A DNA stretch of 44,809 nucleotides from 14-2 sp963628035 (GTDB taxonomy: Bacteria; Bacillota; Clostridia; Lachnospirales; Lachnospiraceae), in NCBI GenBank assembly GCA_963628035.1, contig CAVGED010000090.1, positions 1 to 44,809 of the forward strand, given 5' to 3'. A model generated the notes under the pieces. The model did no database searches and had not been told where the DNA came from. It saw nothing but the letters and a program-made list of their open reading frames with translations. This document shows, piece after piece, positions 11,801-18,226 of this stretch; positions within the stretch are counted from its first letter, which is position 1; the number at the start of each line of letters is the position of its first letter. A program made the translations under genes and the position numbers.

Positions 11801-12682
11801 AAATGCAGAGCTTACCAAACCGGATACATAGGAATCATCGATTACAGCTGCTGCCTTCTGCCGTATGGAACCGCAGAGTCCGCCTAATTCCACACCATCT
11901 ACCGTCGCCCAACTGAAGTTCGTATTGCTGGAATAGATGCTTCCCGAGAATAGACAATGCTTGATATTTGCGTATCCGTTCATGACTGTTCCCACAATAC
12001 CGCCCACAAAACGTCCTGTGGAGTTGATGGAACCGGCAAACCAGCATTCTTCCAGAGTCGCTGCTTTATCTGTCAATGCGATGATACCACCGGCTCTGTC
12101 TCCCTTATTGACGATGACCGCTTCGCTGTATAGCTGATAGAATTTGCCGTCTCCGCGTGCAACGAAGCTTGCAGCTCCGCTGGCACCGCCTGTCTCAATA
12201 TAGGAGTTCACCAGCTTTACATTCCGGATTACACAGCTTCTGCTGGTATTTTCAAACATCGCCATGGGCGCTTCATAGCTTCTGGCATACAGACCGCTGA
12301 TGGTATGTCCCTGTCCGTCAAAGGTTCCCGCGAAATCTGACACCGGCGCCCAGCGGTTTGCCGGAGCTGTTTCTGCCCAATCCGCCGCATTTCCCTCATT
12401 CAACACAATATCATTCTCCAGACGGACCGTCTGTCCTTCAAAGGTATAAAACTCCGACAGCTCGGAAAATTCCCGTAACTCTTCTGCTGTACGGATCACA
12501 AACTCTGTATCTGTCTCATTGTACCAGGATACATTTAAAACATTTCCGTCCTTCGGTTCTTCTGCCACCGGCTTATCTTCATTGCGAACCAGTAGCTGGA
12601 TGCCAGCCGCCAACAGGAAAGACAGCAGAAGAATTCCTACAGCAATGGCTGTTATCGCAATAATTTTCTTTTTCATACTCAT
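5852..12682 (-). CDS. Giant membrane-anchored six-unit GLUG/beta-helix protein
   Basis: Protein of 2276 residues. Residues 7-33 are a single hydrophobic segment after MSMKKK, with no lipobox and no clear cleavage site, so it is probably an N-terminal anchor with the rest outside. There is no LPxTG signal, dockerin or S-layer domain. From residue 50 to about 2237 it consists of six homologous units starting at a WY motif near 52, 394, 763, 1131, 1521 and 1888. Each unit has AGTFDGxGHTISG-type segments, several GGLVG or GGIVG (GLUG-like, PF07581) motifs and NCxxxG rungs, and ends with KAYxxTxLDF and a PxLKxF segment. This predicts a chain of right-handed beta-helix modules, as in large adhesins. 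I see no catalytic residues; binding or scaffolding is likelier than lyase activity. The ATG is preceded by AGGAGGT. It lies between an anchored MBL protein (21 bp upstream) and the phosphoesterase (8-bp overlap). Confidence 0.85.
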   Translation of the reverse strand: MSMKKKIIAITAIAVGILLLSFLLAAGIQLLVRNEDKPVAEEPKDGNVLNVSWYNETDTEFVIRTAEELREFSELSEFYTFEGQTVRLENDIVLNEGNAADWAETAPANRWAPVSDFAGTFDGQGHTISGLYARSYEAPMAMFENTSRSCVIRNVKLVNSYIETGGASGAASFVARGDGKFYQLYSEAVIVNKGDRAGGIIALTDKAATLEECWFAGSINSTGRFVGGIVGTVMNGYANIKHCLFSGSIYSSNTNFSWATVDGVELGGLCGSIRQKAAAVIDDSYVSGLVSSAFNMYSGAVVGLIYPDGTVVATNTYTSTVVMGKGAIGGGSSHATSSPITMKLSEMTGIKAYQWTTLDFENYWAAIEDSTPVLKYFAGTGLSLAGIEKEYDISWYKEDEDEFTIVSLKEMYGFALLSQKDNFEGKTIRLGNDIVVNEGKALEWAGGKNLPAMPWFIVGSQEMPFAGTFDGQGHTISGVYYKAFTDCAGVFASAAFGSTIQNLKVKNCFIDASGDKERRYVGGVIGTTKGNLDTIYSDSIVHCDGYETGGIVGYVNYHDPALETVQKINNCWFNGRVAGASLRRAGGVIGTVTYQTGGLDCHTEISNCLNTGTVISERINSSDGFGGMYVGGLIGYVWGGFQLDVRDCLNVGSIAVQYNTYVGSFIGYGSGNTKITMENCYTTKESYQNQGASVAHGGFSKANRTGDVTIMPESILIGANAYKYTMLDFSKYWGLVENDTPVLLSFAGNIMSTKGLTRMIDTSWYSAGKKSFVINSVQELYGLYQLSLMDSFEGKTITLGADVNINSGWTAGESVPENIFFPISRFAGTFDGNNRTISGVYIQEGGKDGIGLFDSLASTGTIRNLILENSYIESAGSKTANTGWYTGGLVGLLEGGNISGVYVKNDVIVRSNMPYCGGVVGNWQGDSTISCCWFAGIVDHNDVTNKGLTGGIVGGASKKGTRTIENCLNTGTVIGYTWDIGGLIGGTLAGEKEEVIVAMKNSVCTGEIVSKKHNYYVGSLIGGLEAESSRFSASNVYTTDKIRTDKTYRSDNRVPGFGYIKKNVVNGASMKLSDSMLKGVKAYTNTALDFWSSTNTTGVWAATGEGPQLKRFSTSTTIVNSFANVQRPNTDWYYSKLVNSAVPEGTTFELASAADFFGFAQIVNLGIDTFKGHTVRLIKSIDLNPEWTAGTEFPENGNVWSMIGSGVEIFNGTFDGGFHTIRGIYIHSENSDGVGMFTAIGQDGKIKNLKLENSYIESDNDISGNNGYCTGSFAGIMNGTAEFLYAGNDVKVISNKPTIGGLIGKFDSAKGQIANSWFSGTVTGTFEEGALNNVCGRRVGGIIGTVDKNVPADKAVLSNCIFDGIVYSYDYIAGGLVGLIVGPNVKIEDCLNDGTVYAGHGGRLSSVVGYFEGASASAVFTNVYTTGRLYKLDGSETRKENMESSGNIDIADRFTGGYTPLSAEELKGKKAYVNTELDFWSNTNASGIWAAIEGASPEIRKLSTAEGQIDNFDGVVKLDYDWYYEALEANPGAEHITFEIATISELAALAKLVNGGTESFAGHTVKLTSPVYDFNPDWVAGEPFPEDGNVWMPVGKDNNIFKGTFTGEYQEGGSAVIRGIYVEAASQYIGLFGDVWGNIQNLKLENSVISSTQSFTGGIVGRLWSGNVKNIFVADTVTVKNSAAVAGGIVGRFSYGRDTDQNIIRGGRISNCWFAGEVIGNTRVGGIVGQIMWTSGDGIVMDNCLFNGIVRATDGSAGGLVGHNWDNSTLQYCVSNGRVCSDAAENVGAVVGESNITGVAVYAIEKVFKNDGTTENMASNKAGYKAMTEAQLTGIKAYENTDLDFYWKDRNESGIWTAITDAGPELKQFSESQAQITDLSAAMKPTTEWYESKLVDGKVKAGTVFEIASIGELTTISRLVAGGVSFKDCTIQLRKNGNYELNAGWDARMMSAPVGEDAVIWTPIGSPGNKFEGTFDGNGATVKGIYVSQAADCTGFFGYVGTNGTVKNLRIENSYIKNEANGGNGWFTGSIAGKLDGGMDSVQVGENVIVSSKLRVTGGLIGQFGNSTTGQITNCWFAGKVIAYAQNIGGLVGRISAAPADRPTLKNCLFTGEITAWDNIVGGLVNVDNNVTSVSMENCLVRGTINARYASSLGAVSGYNTGAVKVDNVYSAITLRVLNADGSISGTRTETSPVTGVIPVTEEQIKGEAAASSLDGFDFYSTENPEGVWVITDNGPELKWNVTKKASTFLQRAIRWSKGQVRQCVEMTGGREKKDA
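5972..12529 (-). repeat. Six tandem 340-390-residue coding repeats
   Basis: Six diverged coding repeats inside the giant protein. Units 1-3 open with a short SWY form (VSWYNE, ISWYKE, TSWYSA). Units 4-6 open with a longer DWYY or EWYE form that carries about ten extra residues before the FE(I/L)A strand. Unit lengths by counting are about 342, 369, 368, 390, 367 and 350 residues. Divergence between units is high, so the expansion is old. Confidence 0.8.
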
Positions 12683-12703
12683 ATGTTCTTCTACCTCCTG
12701 TTC

Positions 12704-14149
12704 CTAATCCAGCCCCTTGCGGAACGGTACATCACCATAAATCCACTGATTCTTTGGCAGTATCTTTGCAGCCCCCACAGTATACGGAAATGTCAGGACC
12801 ACCGTACCGTCTCCATAACTGAAACATTCTTTTACAGATTCCTTCAGATGCTCGTTTTCCTCGATTCTGGAAACAAGATATTCTGTATGTTCATGATATG
12901 GACTAAGTGTACGCCAGGATGTATAAAGTGCAGTATCTGCCTGTACAAAATCCGTAAAATAGTTATACACATTGATACCATGATGAAGTACTGCAAAAAT
13001 ATCCACATCACAATAGGATTTGTCAAAGGTATTCATAATCGTTCTGGTACCTGTATAGCCGGAATCTCCTCCGCACAGGAAGGTCTGTCCCTCAATAAAA
13101 GCCTTCAGCCAGATAGAGGTATCATTAAAATCCTTCTGATAATAGGTATCCAGAAGATATACGTCCGGTGTCATGCAGACATCGATATAAATATCAGAGA
13201 AGTAATATCTCTGTCCAAGCTGCGGACGATAGAAAGCGGTGGTGTTTCCATTTTGATCCTTAAAATACTGATGTGCCATAACGGTATTTCGGACGGCTGA
13301 AACGCTTCCGCCTGTGTCGCTCACCACCTCCCCTGCTGGTTCCTGGTAATAAATACCGTCCACGATCAGACGTCCTGCATTCTTCGCATCCTCTGCCAGT
13401 GCAAGCAACACGCCGTTATGATCACCGTCTGCATGTGAGATGAACCACGCCTCAATCACCGGCTTCTCACCTTCTGGAGCAAGGGATTCCAGAAAATCCA
13501 ACAAATATAACGTCTCTTCTTCCTTTCCTCCATCATATAGAACGAAATGGCCGTTCTTCAACTGGATCACAAATGAGTTGCCTATTCCGGCAACCAGTTC
13601 CATCATATACAGCTTCGTCTGCGCTCCTTCTGTATTCTCCGCCGCATTATCCTCATAGATCATATGATCTGACAACGCCAGATCATGGGTGGCTGAGATA
13701 TATGTCTTATCCCAGGAAAGCATCTGGGTTACCGTCAGGGTGATATCCTCCCCAATAAAAGAGGCTGTTTTGACGTAACCTTCCATCTTGTCCTCTCCGT
13801 TTTCGCTATGCTTTGTGAATCCCTTTTTCTCCAGAATTGCCAGATAGGCATCATAATCTGCTTCTGTTGTTCCGTTCACATCGATCACATATGTGCTGCC
13901 ACATTTCCTGACTTCACCAATTTTCGTTCCCTCTGTTGCCATAACCGGCACCTTCTGGAACTCCGCCTGGTCTGTATAAGCCGAGAAGCTGGTAATATCT
14001 ACCACTCTATTTTCCTTCTCCTCCTGTTCTGATCCATCCTTCCCATCATCACGCATATCCGTAAGGACACCAAAGATCAGAAAAAATACTCCTGTAAATA
14101 GAACAAGCGACGCTATGCATACTGCTATGATCATAAGCTTCTTTTTCAT
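12704..14149 (-). CDS. Membrane-anchored MBL-fold hydrolase, ComEC-like
   Basis: Metallo-beta-lactamase-fold protein of 481 residues with an N-terminal membrane segment (residues 4-29, after MKKK) and an acidic linker, so the enzyme domain should lie outside the cell. The metal motif is HADGDH at 239-244, the HxDxDH form typical of the ComEC branch rather than HxHxDH. CGGDSG and LHHG motifs follow. It is paralogous to the protein at 36-1607 but lacks that protein's C-terminal extension. The ATG is preceded by AAAGGAG. It is placed between the transporter's binding protein (115 bp upstream, with a hairpin between) and the giant beta-helix gene (21 bp downstream). Its substrate is unknown; the position argues for action on a glycan or polymer substituent at the surface. 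Confidence 0.83.
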   Translation of the reverse strand: MKKKLMIIAVCIASLVLFTGVFFLIFGVLTDMRDDGKDGSEQEEKENRVVDITSFSAYTDQAEFQKVPVMATEGTKIGEVRKCGSTYVIDVNGTTEADYDAYLAILEKKGFTKHSENGEDKMEGYVKTASFIGEDITLTVTQMLSWDKTYISATHDLALSDHMIYEDNAAENTEGAQTKLYMMELVAGIGNSFVIQLKNGHFVLYDGGKEEETLYLLDFLESLAPEGEKPVIEAWFISHADGDHNGVLLALAEDAKNAGRLIVDGIYYQEPAGEVVSDTGGSVSAVRNTVMAHQYFKDQNGNTTAFYRPQLGQRYYFSDIYIDVCMTPDVYLLDTYYQKDFNDTSIWLKAFIEGQTFLCGGDSGYTGTRTIMNTFDKSYCDVDIFAVLHHGINVYNYFTDFVQADTALYTSWRTLSPYHEHTEYLVSRIEENEHLKESVKECFSYGDGTVVLTFPYTVGAAKILPKNQWIYGDVPFRKGLD

Positions 14150-14170
14150 TCACTACTCCTTTCTTATCAC

Positions 14171-14212
14171 GTAAGACAGCGACAAGGGTTGTTACCGCTG
14201 ACGCCGTCTTAC
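14171..14212 (-). other. Intercistronic stem-loop after the binding-protein gene
   Basis: Inverted repeat GTAAGAC / GTCTTAC enclosing weaker inner pairings (AGCG/CGCT and ACAA/TTGT). It lies between the stop of the binding lipoprotein gene and the ribosome site of the MBL gene. There is no U-tract, so it looks less like a terminator than like an mRNA-stabilising or processing hairpin, often seen after binding-protein genes in ABC operons. Confidence 0.45.
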
Positions 14213-14264
14213 TGACTGTGTATTTTGAGATTGCAGGCTTCTTATCGATCCTGTATGTTTCCTC

Positions 14265-16031
14265 TTACTTCATATATTCCTTCCAGGATTCGTAGTTCTC
14301 ATTAAAGGATTTCTTATAATACTCCTCTGCTTCCTGCGCACCTGCTGCTATCAGTTCCTTAATCGTCTCTGCCTTGAGCTTCTCGAACTCGGCATCATCC
14401 TTGGCTGTAACCACCTTGGGAATAGCCTTGATCGTCATCGTCATACAGGCATTATCAATACGCGAGATATCTTCATCCGCCGTAACAGAACCAGCCAGAT
14501 TTCCATCCTTCATGGTATGCATAAAGCCTTGTTCCGCAAGATCAAATATTTTCTCGCTAGGCCAGCTGATACCATAATAATCACAATAGTCCTGCTGACA
14601 AGGTGACAATTTTACCCTCGCGAAGTAATCCTCTTCCACACTCAGATTCGCGCAATAGCCATCAGAAAGGACATGTCCGTCCGAATAACCACAAAGATTG
14701 TTCAAGGGTGAATTATTGATACCACTCTTCAGTAAGTTTACTTTACGTTCCTGAAGTATCGTAAAGGTTTCTTCATTATAGGTAGGCACACCATCTACAT
14801 AATCCCACTGTTCTCCTTCCACACCGCTTAAGAGCAGTCTTGCGCCCTCCTCGCTAAAGCAATAATCCAGGAACTTCATCACACGCGCCGGATCCTTGCA
14901 GGTCTTCGGAATAGCAAGGCTGTAATAACTTGCCCATCCCCACGGCTCATCAACCTCCTGGTAGATCCAGGTGTCTTTCACCGGAATGTTCGCATATCCA
15001 ACCATACTTTCCGGATTTTTCTCTAAGAGAGCTTTCTCCAGACTTGTATCAAAGTACATGCTTGTAAGTATCTGTCCGCTTGAGACCTTTCCGGTAAAGT
15101 CGCCTGACTTCTGGGTGAAACAATCCGGATCCAGAATGCCTGCACGATATGCCTTGTTGAAATATTCGCAAGCCATCCAGAAGGGTCCCTCCTCATCGAT
15201 ACATGGATAGATTACCTCGTTGGTAGACAAATTCTTCAATACGTAATCACCTTTCAGGTCTCCGTATCCATAGGTTCTGTACATAACTCCATAGAAGCCC
15301 CAGTAGCTGGTGTCACTGAGATAGAAACTGGTACCATATACCTTCTTGCCATCTTCTGTGGTGGGCTGCAGCGCAACCATATCTGTCAGAACCTTTACCA
15401 TATCCTCCGGATTCTTCATTTCCGGATAGCCAAGCTGCTTGTACAGATCCCAGCGGACTGTGTACAGGTACGTACCGGCATTCATGGTTTTACCGTAATT
15501 TCCCGCACGAACCGGAAGCGCATAAACGTGGTTTTCATCATTCACATAAAGCTCCTGTGCCTTCTTCCAGCGTGCCGGCATAGCGGTCTTAATATCCGGA
15601 GCATACTGCTCTACCAACTCCTCCAAGGAATAAACAAGATCTCCCTCTACCAGATTTGCCAGTTGTTCTGAACTGTACACGGAGATTAGATCTCCCATCT
15701 CATCGCCTGCCATACGAACGCTGACCTGATCATCTGCCAGACCTATAACATTCAGGCTGACGCCTGTCTTCTCTACCAGCTTCTTATAAACTGGGGATTC
15801 CTCCTGGTACGTATAGAACTGATCCTGAAGCTGCGGGGTACTGAACAAAAGCCAGTCGATAGTGATTGGACCAGTGCTGACCTCAGCCACTTTTCCGCTA
15901 TCCGGATTGCCCTTGTTCGTGTCCTTTTCCTTGTTGCTGCATGCTGATGTCGTAAACAGCATGGCAAGACTCAACAGCAATGCCAGTGTCCTTGCTACCT
16001 TACATGATACTCTTCTCTTCTTACTCTTCAT
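14265..16031 (-). CDS. Large extracellular sugar-binding lipoprotein (LplA-type)
   Basis: ABC importer solute-binding protein of 588 residues. A basic start and hydrophobic core lead to the lipobox TTSAC, so it is lipid-anchored on the outer face of the membrane. The large size, and the neighbouring LplB- and LplC-type permeases, place it with the LplA/YtcQ group of oligosaccharide binders rather than the 400-450-residue MalE group. The ATG is preceded by AAGGAGGA at eight bases. It is the third gene after the promoter near 18.1 kb, 82 bp from the permease upstream. It probably captures a pectic or other oligosaccharide given the CHEV-type GH4 enzyme nearby; in Bacillus subtilis lplABC is followed by such a gene (lplD). 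Confidence 0.9.
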   Translation of the reverse strand: MKSKKRRVSCKVARTLALLLSLAMLFTTSACSNKEKDTNKGNPDSGKVAEVSTGPITIDWLLFSTPQLQDQFYTYQEESPVYKKLVEKTGVSLNVIGLADDQVSVRMAGDEMGDLISVYSSEQLANLVEGDLVYSLEELVEQYAPDIKTAMPARWKKAQELYVNDENHVYALPVRAGNYGKTMNAGTYLYTVRWDLYKQLGYPEMKNPEDMVKVLTDMVALQPTTEDGKKVYGTSFYLSDTSYWGFYGVMYRTYGYGDLKGDYVLKNLSTNEVIYPCIDEEGPFWMACEYFNKAYRAGILDPDCFTQKSGDFTGKVSSGQILTSMYFDTSLEKALLEKNPESMVGYANIPVKDTWIYQEVDEPWGWASYYSLAIPKTCKDPARVMKFLDYCFSEEGARLLLSGVEGEQWDYVDGVPTYNEETFTILQERKVNLLKSGINNSPLNNLCGYSDGHVLSDGYCANLSVEEDYFARVKLSPCQQDYCDYYGISWPSEKIFDLAEQGFMHTMKDGNLAGSVTADEDISRIDNACMTMTIKAIPKVVTAKDDAEFEKLKAETIKELIAAGAQEAEEYYKKSFNENYESWKEYMK

Positions 16032-16113
16032 TTACTCTTCCTCCTTAGGGTTGTATGGGTTATTTATATAAAACTGCTCATTTCTTACTCAATGCTCTCA
16101 TTTCTAAATATCG

Positions 16114-17061
16114 TCAGCCTTTCACAGCTCCCATCATGATTCCTTTCATAAAATAACGCTGAGCAAAGGGATATACGAACAGAATCGGCAGCGTGACCAG
16201 TGCCGTGATCGTCATACGCACGGCTTCCGGTGTCATTACTAACTGGCTCAGTTCATAGGAACTCTGATCCCTGATGGCATCTGCAAGAGCCTGTGCCTTC
16301 TGCAAATAGCGATACAGCACATATTGCAGGGACCACAGCTTAGAATCTGTCATGTAGATATGGGAATCAAACCATGAGTTCCACTGCCCTACTGCCGCAA
16401 AGGTAGCAATCGTTGCCAATATGGGCTTGCAGAGAGGCATCAGTACATTCCACCAGCACCGCATATATCCTGCTCCATCGATTCTTGCGCTTTCCTCCAA
16501 GGACTCCGGGATTGACTCCATATACGTCTTGATCAATATGATGTTGTGAACTGACACCATGCCCGGAACAATATAATACAGAAAATTATTTGTAAAGCCA
16601 TAGGCCCTCATCACCAGGTAGTACGGGATGAGTCCGGAATCCAGATACAGCGTCACAATCAGAAATCGGTAGATCAACTTACGTCCTGGCATATTCCGCT
16701 TTGTCATCAGATATGCACAGAAGGAATTGCTTATCACCGCCAGGGCGGTACCCAGCACCGTTCTCCCGACAGAAATCAGTGCCGCCTGTCCGAGTCCATC
16801 CAGCCTGATTACATCCAGATAATTGCGCAGTGTAAATCCCCTTGGCAGAAATACGATATCCGATGCCAGATTCGGATTGGATAAGGAATAAATCACTATG
16901 TAATAAAAAGGATAGCAACATACAAACGCAAACAACATCATAAATGCATAATTGCATATATCAAAAATGGTTCCTGATACCGTCCTCTTCTCCTTGATTC
17001 TGTTGCTGTGGCTGTGTCTGCCTTTCTGTGACACAGTTTCTTTCGTTCTGCTCCAGTTCAT
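16114..17061 (-). CDS. Sugar ABC transporter permease (LplC/YtcP-type)
   Basis: Inner-membrane subunit of 315 residues with six predicted membrane helices. The first is near FMMLFAFVCCYPFYYIVIY, followed by the typical SLSNPNLASD loop. The cytoplasmic EAA loop reads EESARIDGAG with an LMPL ending, the site that docks the ATPase. The protein ends with FMKGIMMGAVKG, typical of this subgroup. It overlaps the upstream permease gene by four bases (ATGA), so the two should be translated together, and a purine-rich GAGAGGAG site precedes the start. Partners are the permease upstream and the binding lipoprotein downstream. No ATPase gene is present in the window. Confidence 0.92.
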   Translation of the reverse strand: MNWSRTKETVSQKGRHSHSNRIKEKRTVSGTIFDICNYAFMMLFAFVCCYPFYYIVIYSLSNPNLASDIVFLPRGFTLRNYLDVIRLDGLGQAALISVGRTVLGTALAVISNSFCAYLMTKRNMPGRKLIYRFLIVTLYLDSGLIPYYLVMRAYGFTNNFLYYIVPGMVSVHNIILIKTYMESIPESLEESARIDGAGYMRCWWNVLMPLCKPILATIATFAAVGQWNSWFDSHIYMTDSKLWSLQYVLYRYLQKAQALADAIRDQSSYELSQLVMTPEAVRMTITALVTLPILFVYPFAQRYFMKGIMMGAVKG

Positions 17062-17984
17062 ATGACTGCCTCTCCTCTCACTTTTTTCGCTATTGCATTC
17101 GTCACTAAAACAAGGGTAATACTTGCAATGGATCTAAGTATTCCGACTGCTGTAGCAAAAGCATAATCCTGTGTCAGCATACCTACGCGATATGTAAAGA
17201 TATCCAACACCTCCAGCTTGTCCATAGTCAGAGAATTCGAGAATAATAGCAGCTTTTCAAAATTGTTCGTCAATATATTCCCTATACTGAGAACCATCTG
17301 TACGACAAGCACAGGAAGAAGTCCCGGCACTGTAATATGGATAACACGCGCCAGCCGTCCGGCGCCGTCTATCTTGGCTGCTTCATACAGCGAATCATCT
17401 ATTCCGGAAATGGAAGCCAGGTAGATGATGGATCCCCATCCCATGCCTTTCCAGATATCCAGAATCGTCATCAGTCCCCAAGACATATCCGCATTTCCCA
17501 GCAAATTGGTAGGCGTATCAATAAGTCCTGCCTTCAGAAGCTGTGTGTTTATCAGCCCGTTTGTGGAAAACAACGAAAACATCATAGAATATACGATTAC
17601 CCATCCTATGAAGTTCGGTATGGTAACAAGACTCTGCGTGATCTTTTTCAGTCTGCTGTGACGAAACTCACTGATGCAAACAGCAAATATCATCGGCAGC
17701 ACAACCGTACTGAACTGGAGCAGGCTCAGACCCAGCGTATTGCATAGAGCATGGGAGATATCATCCCAGTAATAAGCAATCAGCTTAAAATATTTCAAGC
17801 CAACAAATTCCAGTGTTTCCAGTCTCTTGCCCGGACGGTAATTCGTAAAAGCTATCCCCCATCCAAACATCGGTACATACTTCATAAGGAAAGTAAACAG
17901 CACCATAGGTAGTGCCATAGCAGTCAGTTTCCAGTCGGAACGCTTATGCTTTTTTCTTTTTCTCGCAGTACTTTCCTGCATCAC
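17058..17984 (-). CDS. Sugar ABC transporter permease (LplB/YteP-type)
   Basis: Inner-membrane subunit of 308 residues with six predicted helices. A basic N-terminus (ARKRKKHKRSDWK) is followed by the conserved KYVPMFGWGIAFTNYRP region and the EAA loop YEAAKIDGAGR. The start is GTG at 17984 (seven bases from AAGGAGG) or the next codon, ATG at 17981 (ten bases); I keep the longer form. This is the first gene after the promoter near 18.1 kb and pairs with the LplC-type permease, with which it overlaps by four bases. Confidence 0.92.
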   Translation of the reverse strand: MMQESTARKRKKHKRSDWKLTAMALPMVLFTFLMKYVPMFGWGIAFTNYRPGKRLETLEFVGLKYFKLIAYYWDDISHALCNTLGLSLLQFSTVVLPMIFAVCISEFRHSRLKKITQSLVTIPNFIGWVIVYSMMFSLFSTNGLINTQLLKAGLIDTPTNLLGNADMSWGLMTILDIWKGMGWGSIIYLASISGIDDSLYEAAKIDGAGRLARVIHITVPGLLPVLVVQMVLSIGNILTNNFEKLLLFSNSLTMDKLEVLDIFTYRVGMLTQDYAFATAVGILRSIASITLVLVTNAIAKKVRGEAVI

Positions 17985-18085
17985 AATTCATCCTCCTTGT
18001 ACACTTTTAACAATATAGTGATTCTATTGGTGCGCTTTATCATTTAATTATCATATATGTCACACCCTATATTTATTATATATCC

Positions 18086-18097
18086 GGAAACATTTCC
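18086..18097. promoter_or_regulatory. Candidate operator GGAAAnnTTTCC
   Basis: A 5+5 palindrome with a 2-bp centre lies at the predicted transcription start of the permease promoter. Its position over the start suggests an operator. No regulator can be named from sequence alone, although the YesM/YesN pair next door and the ROK protein are candidates. Confidence 0.3.
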
Positions 18098-18102
18098 AGT
18101 AT

Positions 18103-18130
18103 ATAATAAAAATCAACACTTTCTTTTCAA
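18103..18130 (-). promoter_or_regulatory. Candidate sigma-A promoter for the transporter/surface operon
   Basis: On the minus strand TTGAAA (18130-18125), a 16-bp spacer and TATTAT (18108-18103) lie about 120 bp upstream of the LplB-type gene. The 242-bp gap 17985-18226 is AT-rich and holds no gene and no clear terminator. The long leader may carry further control. Confidence 0.45.
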
Positions 18131-18226
18131 TTGCAATTATGTACTTTTCGGCTTTTTTGTGTACAGAACAATACTTTTCTTCACTTATCCGCACTTTTGG
18201 TTCTGCTTCATTCTCCCTGTGCCTGT

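Noticed and set aside
5972..12529. CRISPR or non-coding repeat array
   Set aside because: The repeats are coding, about 1.1 kb each, diverged and in one continuous frame.
18131..18226. Terminator after the sensor kinase gene
   Set aside because: No stem with a T-tract was found; only short chance pairings such as GTAC/GTAC.
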